Shown: positions 1-8,011 of the stretch, piece by piece | Numbering within the stretch: the first letter of the stretch is position 1 | How the letters are laid out: the number at the start of each line of letters is the position of its first letter | DNA from: Fidelibacterota bacterium | Lineage (GTDB): Bacteria > Fidelibacterota > Marinisomatia > SCGC-AAA003-L08 > GCA-2689995 | Reading direction: 5' to 3' | DNA: 35,766 nt | Assembly: GCA_014381925.1 (NCBI GenBank) | Contig: JACNKR010000037.1 | Coordinates: 1-35,766 of the forward strand | Position numbers and translations under genes: made by a program | Notes under the pieces: model-generated | What the model was told of the DNA's origin: nothing | Databases searched by the model: none | Seen by the model: the letters and a program-made list of their open reading frames with translations, nothing else

Positions 1-125
1 AATTCAATATTCATCATTTCTTCATCAATTTAATCTGTGTTTATCAGTGGCTTATTTTTTTCACAGCCCTAAATCGAAACAAATTGATAAATTATAATTG
101 CTAATAGTCTTTCTAAATTATAAGT

Positions 126-1988
126 ATGGCATTTATTAAAAATCATTTAAATCCATGGATGAAATACATAAGAGTTTTACTTTTACTCATATTTTGTTTT
201 GGGTTTATAATCCTTGCAGGCGAAATATTTTTTGTAGTTACAAATAGTAATCGGCCTGATTTTTATCCTGAAGGTGAATCTCAAAATATGAATAGTGGGC
301 TATATAGCTCCTATGTTCATCAAGAAAATACGGATCACCGTAAAATAAAAGCAAAATGTGCATTAATGATTGATTTCGATTTAGATAAAGATCCAGATTT
401 ATATTATGGTTGGGATATAAGTAGATATTTTATTAATTCAGGTGGGACATATAGGGAAAATTTAAATTATGAAACTGTAAGTGTAGCAGGTGCTTATGGG
501 TTAGTTGCAGGTGATATTGATAATAATGGATATCCAGATATTATAAAATGGCGATATAATATTGCTGGAATTCATGAAATGATGTTGAATAGAGGTGGAC
601 ATTATTTTGACTCATATCAATATATTGATAGTGGCGAATTTGAAGATATGCATAGTAATGGACTTTTAGATTATGATTTAGATGGTGACTTAGATATTGT
701 ATCTGTTTCAGCGTGGGGTGAAAACCAATTCCATTTATTAAAAAATATCGGATTAGATGAAAATGGGGTTCCACAATTTGTAATTGAATTTGAATTCGGA
801 AGCGATGATACAAGTTCGTCTCGTTGTCTAGCAATCGTAGATTATGATAACGATGGTGATCAAGATGTTTTTGTTGTTCGCAAATGGAGCGAAAATTGGT
901 TAATGCGAAATGAAACCATTACAGGAGTGGGAGAAAGTATTCAGTATAATCCAGATTTACTTTCTCCGTTTATAAATGTTGCGTCCGAAATCAATTTAAC
1001 AGATTCTGATATTTCTGAAAACGGAAGTCAAGGATATGGTGCATCGTGGGGAGATTTTGATAATGATGAAGATTTTGATTTATATTTAGTTAATTGGGAT
1101 TTGAATCGTTTATTTATAAATAATAATGGACAATTTGAAAATATTGCTATCGAAGAAGGAGTTGAATCGGATACGCTTGGGAATGGTGTTACTTGGGGAG
1201 ATTTTGATAATGATGGAATAAATGATATCTGGACTACTAATATGCGAAATCCAGATGATTTATTTACATCTACACCTGGAGGTATTACAAATGATTATTC
1301 TGCTCAATTCTTAAGTTCTGGACAAGATGCAATTACAACTGATTATGACTTAGATGGTTGGTTAGATGTTTTCGTACCTGGCTTAAATATGGGAAGCACT
1401 AATACGCCAGAAGGTCCCAAATTTGTAAGTTTATTATATAATAATCAAACACGAGATGAATTTTATACCGATAATCATTGGGTGAAAATAATTCTTGAAG
1501 GTTCAAATAATTATGGTGAACAGGCAAGCCCAACTACAAAATCAAATAAATCTGCTATTGGTGCAAGGGTTAAAGTTATTGCCGGTGGAAATACTTTTAT
1601 GCGTGAAATAATTGCGGGAAAAGGGCATGGAAGTATGGATGATTTAACACTTCATTTTGGTGTAGGAAATGTACCAATTATTGATGAAATAGTAATTAAA
1701 TGGCCTTCATTTAATAATGATTTAACTGCTTTAAAAACGTCAGTCTATGAGAATATTTCTGTAGATACCTTAATTACAATTGTAGAAGATTTTGGAATGG
1801 TTGGGTATAAGGGTGATTGTAATTTAGATAATCAAGTCAATATTTTAGATTTAACTTTATTTGTATCTATAATTTTAGATGAAATTGAAGTTGATGATTA
1901 TGAGTTTTGGCACATGAATATGGACTATAATAATCAATTAAATATTGTAGATATTGTTCGATTAGTGACTTTCATTTTAAATATGTAA
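126..1988 (+). CDS. Exported FG-GAP/ASPIC-UnbV (CRTAC-like) repeat protein with C-terminal dockerin
   Basis: A probable extracellular or surface-anchored beta-propeller protein of 620 residues. One hydrophobic segment near residues 14-35 acts as a signal peptide or membrane anchor. At least six FG-GAP/VCBS calcium-binding loops follow, of the form DxDxDGxxD (for example DYDLDGDLDIV, DYDNDGDQDVF, DFDNDGINDIW). An ASPIC/UnbV domain lies near residues 475-545 (IGARVKV..G, then HFGVG...I.I.WPS). Residues 563-620 are a two-repeat dockerin-like calcium-binding module (GDCNLDNQVNILD and MDYNNQLNIVD). There is no T9SS sorting domain. The ATG at 126 gives the full N-terminus; the in-frame ATG at 159 would give a shorter leader and cannot be excluded. 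The ligand and function are unknown. The next gene begins 4 bases after the stop, so the two are probably co-transcribed. Confidence 0.85.
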   Translation: MAFIKNHLNPWMKYIRVLLLLIFCFGFIILAGEIFFVVTNSNRPDFYPEGESQNMNSGLYSSYVHQENTDHRKIKAKCALMIDFDLDKDPDLYYGWDISRYFINSGGTYRENLNYETVSVAGAYGLVAGDIDNNGYPDIIKWRYNIAGIHEMMLNRGGHYFDSYQYIDSGEFEDMHSNGLLDYDLDGDLDIVSVSAWGENQFHLLKNIGLDENGVPQFVIEFEFGSDDTSSSRCLAIVDYDNDGDQDVFVVRKWSENWLMRNETITGVGESIQYNPDLLSPFINVASEINLTDSDISENGSQGYGASWGDFDNDEDFDLYLVNWDLNRLFINNNGQFENIAIEEGVESDTLGNGVTWGDFDNDGINDIWTTNMRNPDDLFTSTPGGITNDYSAQFLSSGQDAITTDYDLDGWLDVFVPGLNMGSTNTPEGPKFVSLLYNNQTRDEFYTDNHWVKIILEGSNNYGEQASPTTKSNKSAIGARVKVIAGGNTFMREIIAGKGHGSMDDLTLHFGVGNVPIIDEIVIKWPSFNNDLTALKTSVYENISVDTLITIVEDFGMVGYKGDCNLDNQVNILDLTLFVSIILDEIEVDDYEFWHMNMDYNNQLNIVDIVRLVTFILNM

Positions 1989-1991
1989 TCT

Positions 1992-3266
1992 GTGCAAAAA
2001 TATAGAGTTCTATCTTTTGTAATAATCCATCTTCTTATTTTTTTACATATTGCTGGGTTTGGTCAAGAATTAATAGGTAGTCTTGATTTTCAGGAATTAT
2101 TTCATTCTTTTTTAAGAATAGGTACAATTAATGCAGGTGTGATAATGGTTTTTATTGCATTTTTTACCACATTAATTTTTGGCAGGTTTTTTTGTGGATG
2201 GGCATGTCATTTTGGAGCTATTCAAGAACTGAGTTGGGTTATTCTTCAAAAATTAAATATCACCCCGAGAACTGTAAATTCTCGATTAGTTGTATTATTT
2301 CCTCTTTTTATCTTACTACATTTTTATATTATTCCCAATTTAGATTATGCACTTAATCATAATTGGAAAATTTCAATTGTAACTAATACACCTGATATTT
2401 GGGCATTTTTACCTGGTTTTACTATTGGATTACTTACATTCTTTGTAGATGGATTTTTGATTGTATACTTTCTTGGCAGAAAAGGATTTTGCAGATTTCT
2501 ATGTCCATGGGGTGCATTTTTGAAACTACCATCAGCATTAGCTGTCTATAAAATTAGAAAGGTAGGGAATTGCTCTCAATGCGGTACATGCACCCAAAAT
2601 TGTCCAATTGGAATTGATGTAAGTTTTGAAATTAATAATTTTAACAAAGTCGTTAATACGAATTGCACTAATTGTATGTTATGCACGGATGGATGTCCAA
2701 CTTCAGCAATAAAATATGCATTTACAAATCCGTTAAAAGAAGATTATCAATTATCAGATTTTTTTATTGGGGATAAAACGTATAAAAGCTCAGTTATTAA
2801 ACAATTTTTTATAAACTTTAGAGTGAACGATATTTGGCTTGGATTACTTTCATTCATCATCGGGTTTGCGATTGATGGGCTATTTGGAATGGGTCATTTT
2901 TTAAGTTTTGGTATTGCATTAATCATTTCATTTAATTTATTAAATGTACATGTAAATAAACAAGTTAGAAGAATTATTGCAAGTATTACATTTATATTAA
3001 TTTGTTGGGCAGTAAGTGTAAAATATTCTATTAAAGAAGGTATCAATGCGTATCAAAAAAAGAATTATCATTCAACGATTAAATATTTACAATACTCAAC
3101 AAGCGTTTATCCAAATAATATTGGTAAGTATTTTATATATTTAGCAGATGCTTATTTTGAAATTGGTGATGTCGAGAATGCAAAAAAATATACAGAGATT
3201 GCTTTTAAAATAAATCCTCAACACCAATCAGTAAAACAATTACAAATTAAAATATCGAATAAATAG
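1992..3266 (+). CDS. Membrane polyferredoxin (NapH/CcoG/YccM-like 4Fe-4S protein) with C-terminal TPR
   Basis: An integral membrane iron-sulfur protein that probably passes electrons across or along the cytoplasmic membrane. The membrane part carries two CxxxC motifs of the NosR/NapH/CcoG type: C68-C72 (FCGWACHFG) and C167-C171 (FCRFLCPWG). Two ferredoxin-type clusters follow, each CxxCxxCxxxCP: C194/C197/C200/C204 and C225/C228/C231/C235. Further membrane segments lie near residues 280-350. The last ~70 residues form a TPR-like helical pair (AYQKKNYHSTIKYLQ, then YLADAYFEIGDVENAKKY), which is not usual for NapH or CcoG. The start is GTG, four bases after the preceding stop, with no strong ribosome site, suggesting translational coupling. 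The electron donor and acceptor cannot be read from the sequence. Confidence 0.85.
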   Translation: MQKYRVLSFVIIHLLIFLHIAGFGQELIGSLDFQELFHSFLRIGTINAGVIMVFIAFFTTLIFGRFFCGWACHFGAIQELSWVILQKLNITPRTVNSRLVVLFPLFILLHFYIIPNLDYALNHNWKISIVTNTPDIWAFLPGFTIGLLTFFVDGFLIVYFLGRKGFCRFLCPWGAFLKLPSALAVYKIRKVGNCSQCGTCTQNCPIGIDVSFEINNFNKVVNTNCTNCMLCTDGCPTSAIKYAFTNPLKEDYQLSDFFIGDKTYKSSVIKQFFINFRVNDIWLGLLSFIIGFAIDGLFGMGHFLSFGIALIISFNLLNVHVNKQVRRIIASITFILICWAVSVKYSIKEGINAYQKKNYHSTIKYLQYSTSVYPNNIGKYFIYLADAYFEIGDVENAKKYTEIAFKINPQHQSVKQLQIKISNK

Positions 3267-3331
3267 ATTATTTTTTACTCAGAATCAATCTAAAAATCCC
3301 AATAAATTATTGAAATTAATTAAGGAAGAAT

Positions 3332-3823
3332 ATGCCATCTTTTGATATAGTAAGTACATTTGATATGCAAGAAGTTGATAACGCTGTAAATACAGTAAAA
3401 AGAGATATTGTAACTCGTTATGACTTAAAAGGAACAGAAGCAAAAATTGAATTAAATAAAACAGATAAATCAATTACCATAAATGCTGATAATGATATGC
3501 ATTTAATGGCTATTAGAGATATGTTAGAAAATAGATCTGTGAGTCGGAAAATATCTTTAAAAACATTTGATTATCAAGAAGAAGAACAAGCGACTGGAAT
3601 GACCGTTCGTCAATTAGTCAAATTGAAAGAAGGAATTAATAAAGAAAATGCGACTAAAATTAATAAATTGATTAAATCCTTAAAAATGAAAGTTCAATCT
3701 CAAATACAAGGGGAACAGTTGAGGGTAACAGCAAAAAAAATTGATGATTTACAATCTGTGATTTCAGAATTAAATAATGCAAGTTTAGATATCCCGTTAA
3801 ATTTTGTAAATATGAAAAGTTGA
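3332..3823 (+). CDS. yajQ: YajQ family nucleotide-binding protein (DUF520)
   Basis: At 163 residues this is full length for the YajQ/DUF520 family, whose members bind nucleotides; some bind cyclic di-GMP and act in signalling. The opening MPSFDIVSTFDMQEVDNA, the block RYDLKGTEAKIEL, and the ending QIQGEQLRVTAKKIDDLQ are family signatures. The start ATG follows a good ribosome site (AAGGAAGA, about 5 bases away). The TGA stop at 3821-3823 overlaps the proposed TTG start of the Sec-GST (TTGA), so translation of the two is likely coupled. The effector partner is not evident. Confidence 0.95.
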   Translation: MPSFDIVSTFDMQEVDNAVNTVKRDIVTRYDLKGTEAKIELNKTDKSITINADNDMHLMAIRDMLENRSVSRKISLKTFDYQEEEQATGMTVRQLVKLKEGINKENATKINKLIKSLKMKVQSQIQGEQLRVTAKKIDDLQSVISELNNASLDIPLNFVNMKS

Positions 3824-4476
3824 AATATCCTATATTATATTCTTTTAGGAGATGACCCTATGCAATTCGTGCTAGGATGGCACTTTCGTATAGTGATATT
3901 TCAGTTGAGATTAGAGAAGTTTTATTAAGAGAAAAACCAAGCCAATTATTTGAAGTATCTCCTAAAGGTACGGTACCTGTTTTAATTTTACCTAATGGTA
4001 TTGTAATAGAGGAAAGTATTGATATTATGAAATGGGCAATTGAAGAATCAAAAGATTTATATCTTTATAAATTAGAGATTGAATTGCAACATAAATTAAT
4101 AGTGCAGAATGATACTATATTTAAATCTTGGTTAGATAGATATAAATATAATGAGAGATATGATGATTATTCAATTTCAGAATGTCAACATAAATGTGAT
4201 GAAATTTTAATTAATTATGAGAAATTATTAATTGAAAATAAATATTTAGTTGATAATTCCATTTCTCTTTGTGATATGGCAATTTTTCCATTTATTAGAC
4301 AATTTTGCAATATTAATAAAAACTATTTTTTGAGTACATATCCAAATCTCAATAAATGGCTTATTTCAATAATCAAATCAGATATATTTAATTCAGTTAT
4401 GACAAAATATCCACAATGGAAAGGAAATGATAATATTAAAATTATAAATTTTAAGAAAGTGTTCAATTATGCATAA
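3820..4476 (+). CDS. Selenocysteine-containing glutathione S-transferase (in-frame UGA at codon 12)
   Basis: Read from TTG 3820 with the TGA at 3853-3855 as selenocysteine (U12), the product is 218 residues, a normal bacterial GST length. The N-terminus reads YSFRRUPYAIRARMAL. GSTs of this type have YSFRRCPYAIRARLAL, so the UGA sits exactly at the redox-active Cys of the thioredoxin-fold domain. Downstream come the GST_N substrate loop (SPKGTVPVL, then VIEESIDIMKWA) and the GST_C motif (SISLCDMAIFPFIRQF near residues 165-180). A conventional call starts at ATG 3877 and loses the whole active site. The frame has no other stop between 3820 and 4476. The TTG overlaps the yajQ TGA, as at the junction at 35071. 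The selenocysteine genes selA, selB, selC and selD are not in this window. Alternatives are a sequencing error (TGC or TGT read as TGA) or a recent nonsense mutation; the hairpin at 3858-3893 argues against both. Confidence 0.78.
3853..3893 (+). promoter_or_regulatory. Putative bacterial SECIS element just downstream of the in-frame UGA
   Basis: The RNA after the UGA (3853-3855) can fold with a lower stem 3858-3863 (CUAUGC) against 3888-3893 (GUAUAG), six pairs including one G-U. A U-containing internal loop follows, then an upper stem 3869-3872 (GUGC) against 3880-3883 (GCAC). The apical loop is UAGGAUG, or AGGAU if U3873 pairs with G3879. The loop GG at 3875-3876 lies about 20 bases after the UGA. 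Known bacterial SECIS elements have a short apical loop with an early G, 16-37 bases from the UGA; the E. coli fdhF loop is AGGUCU. Pairing was done by hand, without an energy calculation. Confidence 0.68.
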
Positions 4477-4753
4477 ATTATTTTTATGTCCATTCGCAAA
4501 ATTGACTCAATATTTGCCTTCATTCTTTAAACATATTCATCCATGTATCAGAGCAAAATCTGCATTTGATAAAAATAAAATAGACTATGAAATAGTATGG
4601 ACGCCTGTACGAAAAAAATTAAGAAAATCCGTATTTGAATTAAGTAACCAATCTGCTGTTCCTATTTGGCAAGATGATAAAGGTAAAATTATTGTTGATT
4701 CTCATGAAATTGTATCAGAATTAAAAAAAAGGGGCACTGATGTGCCCCAGTGA
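4469..4753 (+). CDS. Small glutaredoxin/GST N-terminal-domain protein
   Basis: A 94-residue protein with only the thioredoxin-like half of a GST. A strand KLFLCPF is followed by HPCIRAKSAF, which aligns with the U/C-P-Y-A-I-R-A-R active-site helix of the preceding gene. The cis-proline strand is AVPIW and the end is IIVDSHEIVSEL, the usual VxDSxxIxxyL helix of GST_N. The likely redox Cys is the one in HPC. It lacks a GST_C domain, so it is closer to a glutaredoxin-like reductant than to a complete transferase. Its ATG overlaps the end of the Sec-GST by 8 bases, so the two are probably coupled and may act together. The last codons contain a GC-rich inverted repeat that reads as a minus-strand terminator. 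Confidence 0.7.
   Translation: MHKLFLCPFAKLTQYLPSFFKHIHPCIRAKSAFDKNKIDYEIVWTPVRKKLRKSVFELSNQSAVPIWQDDKGKIIVDSHEIVSELKKRGTDVPQ
4723..4748 (-). terminator. Rho-independent terminator on the minus strand
   Basis: GGGGCAC-TGAT-GTGCCCC at 4731-4748 is a perfect 7-base-pair GC-rich stem with a 4-base loop. It is preceded on the plus strand by eight A (4723-4730), so on the minus strand the hairpin is followed by a run of U. No T-run follows on the plus strand, so it does not terminate the plus operon in the standard way. It lies inside the last codons of the gene ending at 4753. No minus-strand gene reads into it from nearby. Confidence 0.6.
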
Positions 4754-4842
4754 AGATTACCAGTCTTGGAGGATTGTGAAAACTTCATTTATATATTCGG
4801 TTAATAATAATATTTCTTTAATATTAGGTTATTTTAATTAGC

Positions 4843-5847
4843 ATGCAAGATACAAAACAAAATCAACTTTTAAAAATTCTAGGATTATTATTACTTTTTA
4901 TTATTCTTGGAACGACGGGCTATCATTATATTGAAAAATTCAATTGGATAGATTCATTTTATATGACAGCTATTATTTTAAGCACTGTTGGATTTGGTGC
5001 GGGAATAAATGAATTATCTGAATTTGGAAGATTATTCACAGTATTATTAATTATGTTTGGTGTGGGGGTGGGTGCATTTGCATTATCTTTTACAGCCGAG
5101 TTTATATTTCAAAATCCAATTATTAGGAGTCGAAAAATGGAAAAACGAATTAATGGATTAAAAAATCATTTTGTTGTATGTGGTTTTGGACGAATGGGTA
5201 ATATTATTTGTCAACAATTATTTAAAAATAAAGAAAAATTTGTTGTCATTGATAATAGTAGAGAAAAAGTCGAAATGGCAACTAAAGCGGGATATATTGT
5301 TTTAGAGGGCAACTGCTTGGATGATGAAATACTCGGTAAAACTAATTTGAAAAATGCAAAAGGTCTTGTGTCTGTATTGGGTAAGGAGGAGGATAATTTA
5401 TTTGTTACCTTATCTGCACGAGGAGCAAGTTCAGAATTATTTATCATTGCAAAAAACAGTTATGAATTTAATCGTAAGAAATTTTTAACAGCAGGTGCAA
5501 ATAAGGTATTAAATCCGTATGAAATTGCTGGGCATAGTTTAGCAAATATGGTTACTCGCCCAGCCGTTGTTGATTTTTTAGAAATTATACGAGAAGGAAC
5601 TGAAGTTGATTGGGAAATGGATGAAATTCAAGTACAGTTAAACGCCGAAATTGCTGGAAAAGAAATTCGCGAATGTTACAACAGAGAAGAGTTAGATATT
5701 ATTATTGCTGCAATTCAACGAAAAAATGGTGAGATGAAATTTAATCCAAGAGGAAGAACAAAAATTCAATCGGGTGATATGCTAATTGCAATGGGCTATC
5801 TTGAAAATTTAAAAAGGCTAGAAAAATTATGTGGAATATTCGATTAG
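4843..5847 (+). CDS. TrkA-domain potassium channel (Kch/MthK-like)
   Basis: A two-transmembrane potassium channel with a cytoplasmic RCK regulatory module, 334 residues. The membrane helices lie near residues 9-27 and 62-85 and flank a pore loop with the selectivity filter STVGFG (residues 47-52), a variant of TVGYG. A TrkA_N Rossmann domain begins near residue 107 with the nucleotide-binding glycines VVCGFGRMGN and the acidic end of strand 2 at VVIDNSREK. A TrkA_C domain occupies the last ~85 residues (LNAEIAGKEIRE... then IQSGDMLIAMG). The gene stands alone between the GST cluster and an exported protein. The ribosome site is weak (AGG about 14 bases upstream). Confidence 0.92.
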   Translation: MQDTKQNQLLKILGLLLLFIILGTTGYHYIEKFNWIDSFYMTAIILSTVGFGAGINELSEFGRLFTVLLIMFGVGVGAFALSFTAEFIFQNPIIRSRKMEKRINGLKNHFVVCGFGRMGNIICQQLFKNKEKFVVIDNSREKVEMATKAGYIVLEGNCLDDEILGKTNLKNAKGLVSVLGKEEDNLFVTLSARGASSELFIIAKNSYEFNRKKFLTAGANKVLNPYEIAGHSLANMVTRPAVVDFLEIIREGTEVDWEMDEIQVQLNAEIAGKEIRECYNREELDIIIAAIQRKNGEMKFNPRGRTKIQSGDMLIAMGYLENLKRLEKLCGIFD

Positions 5848-5977
5848 TATTATTAGCTTTATTTTTTAATTTTTTTTCTTTAAAATAATATTAATATTTG
5901 TTAATGAAAATTATTAGTAATTAGTGAGTAACATATTAAAGTAAATTTATATAAACCTAAACGAGGAATATAATTCA

Positions 5978-7876
5978 ATGAAAAAAATTAAACGAAACAT
6001 ACTTACATTTTTAATTTTATTTCAAGGATTAAATGCAATTGATTTTAACCCTGGGCCTTATGGACAACATTATTTTGATTTCGCTGGTCAGTTTAAATTA
6101 CCAGATTTAAATGCAAAGTTATATGGAGATGTAAACCAAGATGAGACATTAAATATACAAGATATTATTTTATACATAAACCACATCCTAAGTATTATTA
6201 TTTTTAATGACGAACAGGTTTTATATGCTGATGTTAATGCAGATGGAAGTGTAAATATTATGGATGTCACACAAATTGTATTTAATATAACAAATGATAT
6301 TGGTGCAGAATTTGATTTTAGAAATAATTGGGATGGAAATAATTCGTATATCTTTATTCATTATCATACAGGTGTTGCAAATTCTTCAGCTTTATGGAAT
6401 TCAAATACAAAAATAGATTTTATTAATAATTCACCTGATAATGTACATTATTTTTTCTTATCAGAAGGAAATAATCCAGAGCAAATGGCAATTGATATGA
6501 AAGCTGATTTTGATGAAGTTCTCCTAAACTTAACAGAAGAAGATCAGGAACATTGGAATTCTCATCTTCATTTTATTCCTCAAAGAGCATCTACAATTAA
6601 TAATTGGGTTTCTGAAATTCTACCTGGAAAAGTTGCATTTGCAATTGATAGATTCCAACAAATAAGGCAAATTGGCTATTTAGGAAACCCATCAAATTTC
6701 ACAGGAACACATTTAAGTTATATTGCACATGAAGCTCATTATTTTAATTATGAATTTGAAAATATTTATGAACCAAATCGTGAATATGATGAAATTACCA
6801 TTTTTGATAGAGAAATTTATACAGGTGGATGGGCTTCAACAATTACGCAATTAGTTGAGTTTCCTACTAATGAGGAATTAAATAATTACTCTGGGTTATC
6901 TGTTGATTTATTAAGAGGATGTCCTGATTCAAATGGAAATTATAGTGATCAAGGTTGTGATGATTATGATCGTATTGCGCATCTTTATTTATGTGATGGA
7001 ATATGCTATGATGAAATTGAATACTCGTGGATCGTCGAGCAGGATCTATGTGAACAAAGTGGTTTTAGCTGGATAAATGAAACCTGTATATCAACACAGT
7101 ATTTTGAAAATGAATCGCAAATATCATGTGAAGAACTTAATTATGAATGGAATTATAATTCAGAATGTTATGAAATTGCTAGGTGGATAACACCATTCGA
7201 TCGTCAACCTCATCACTTAACTGATATTACTCCTTTTTTAGCTAATATTAGACCTGGAGGAGTTAAAATGATAAAGTTTCAAGAATCAGGGTGGCCAAAT
7301 AGTTTACTCACACTCAAACTAAGATTATATTCTGAAGAAGCCGAAAGTACTCCTCAATCATTTATTCCTATATGGAATGGTACTGTTCAATTTAATCCAA
7401 ATTACGGAGATAATCGACCTGCAACTCAGTTTGAAGTTCCTGAAAATGCAACCAAGGTTGAATTTGTTACCTATATTACGGGACATGGTTGGGGAAGTAA
7501 TGGATGTTTTAATTGTTCAGAATTTTGTAATTCAAACCATATATTTTCAATAAATGGAGGTGAGTATGAATTTAGCAAGGATCACCCCGAAGCATCTGCA
7601 AATAATCATTGTATGTCTATCGAAATGATTTCTCAGGGAACAATTCCAAATCAATATGGAACATGGGGATATGGAAGAGCAGGATGGTGCCCTGGTTTAG
7701 ATGTAGAACCATTTATTACCGATTTAACAAATCATGTATATATTGGTGCAAGTAATATAATTGATTATGATGCGTGTAGAGTGAGTGGGAATACCTGTGT
7801 TACACCGCCAGTCTGTCAAGGAGATGGTTATTGCCCTGAAATAGCAATGTCTTCTTATATAATTATTTCATATTAA
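5978..7876 (+). CDS. Exported PNGase F-like protein with N-terminal dockerin
   Basis: A 632-residue secreted protein. Residues 1-20 are a signal peptide (MKKIKRNILTFLILFQGLNA). Residues 50-105 are a dockerin-like pair (GDVNQDETLNIQD and ADVNADGSVNIMD), unusually placed right after the signal. Residues ~110-240 resemble a thioredoxin fold without active-site cysteines (YIFIHYHTG, later FAIDRFQQIRQIGYLG). A short cysteine-rich stretch (~345-395) follows. Residues ~420-620 match the C-terminal half of the peptide-N-glycosidase F fold: TGHGWGSNGC (H503), CSEFC..NHIFSINGGEY, and PNQYGTWGYGRAGWCPGLDVEPF. This family has a jelly-roll fold related to copper monooxygenases and includes deglycosylating amidases; activity here is inferred from the motif only. 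There is no T9SS sorting domain. A weak ribosome site (GAGGA) precedes the ATG. Confidence 0.8.
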   Translation: MKKIKRNILTFLILFQGLNAIDFNPGPYGQHYFDFAGQFKLPDLNAKLYGDVNQDETLNIQDIILYINHILSIIIFNDEQVLYADVNADGSVNIMDVTQIVFNITNDIGAEFDFRNNWDGNNSYIFIHYHTGVANSSALWNSNTKIDFINNSPDNVHYFFLSEGNNPEQMAIDMKADFDEVLLNLTEEDQEHWNSHLHFIPQRASTINNWVSEILPGKVAFAIDRFQQIRQIGYLGNPSNFTGTHLSYIAHEAHYFNYEFENIYEPNREYDEITIFDREIYTGGWASTITQLVEFPTNEELNNYSGLSVDLLRGCPDSNGNYSDQGCDDYDRIAHLYLCDGICYDEIEYSWIVEQDLCEQSGFSWINETCISTQYFENESQISCEELNYEWNYNSECYEIARWITPFDRQPHHLTDITPFLANIRPGGVKMIKFQESGWPNSLLTLKLRLYSEEAESTPQSFIPIWNGTVQFNPNYGDNRPATQFEVPENATKVEFVTYITGHGWGSNGCFNCSEFCNSNHIFSINGGEYEFSKDHPEASANNHCMSIEMISQGTIPNQYGTWGYGRAGWCPGLDVEPFITDLTNHVYIGASNIIDYDACRVSGNTCVTPPVCQGDGYCPEIAMSSYIIISY

Positions 7877-8011
7877 TACACCAGCCAATTTTATAATAGC
7901 GTTCATTCCATTGGCAACTAGATTTTAACAGATTTAAATGAAGTAATAAAAATTACATCATTTTGTTTTTAAAAAACAGAATAATTGAAAAATTATTTCA
8001 TTATATTATTT

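Noticed and set aside
27..60. CTGTGTTTATCAGTGGC-like motif near the window start as a dispersed repeat
   Set aside because: Only one good copy is visible in the window; nothing else supports a repeat family here.
541..834. Antisense open frames inside long genes (also 16259-16582, 21129-21332, 21492-21803, 32143-32631, 33690-33914)
   Set aside because: Low-complexity translations rich in Leu, His, Tyr, Gln or Pro are mirror images of Asp/Asn/Gly-rich coding strands. They have no ribosome sites and no domain motifs.
3853..3855. TGA read as Trp or Gly through an altered genetic code
   Set aside because: TGA is the normal stop of yajQ, the gene ending at 4753, DUF309, the PGPGW gene, the nitronate monooxygenase-like gene and the RNase HII fusion. 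The family residue here is Cys.
3877..4476. GST starting at ATG 3877 as a complete 199-residue protein
   Set aside because: It lacks the first beta strand and the catalytic motif of the thioredoxin fold, both of which are encoded just upstream in the same frame across a single TGA.
7964..7978. TGTTTTTAAAAAACA palindrome as a terminator between the PNGase F-like and antiporter genes
   Set aside because: The stem is almost entirely A-T with no GC core, and such palindromes are expected by chance in sequence this AT-rich.
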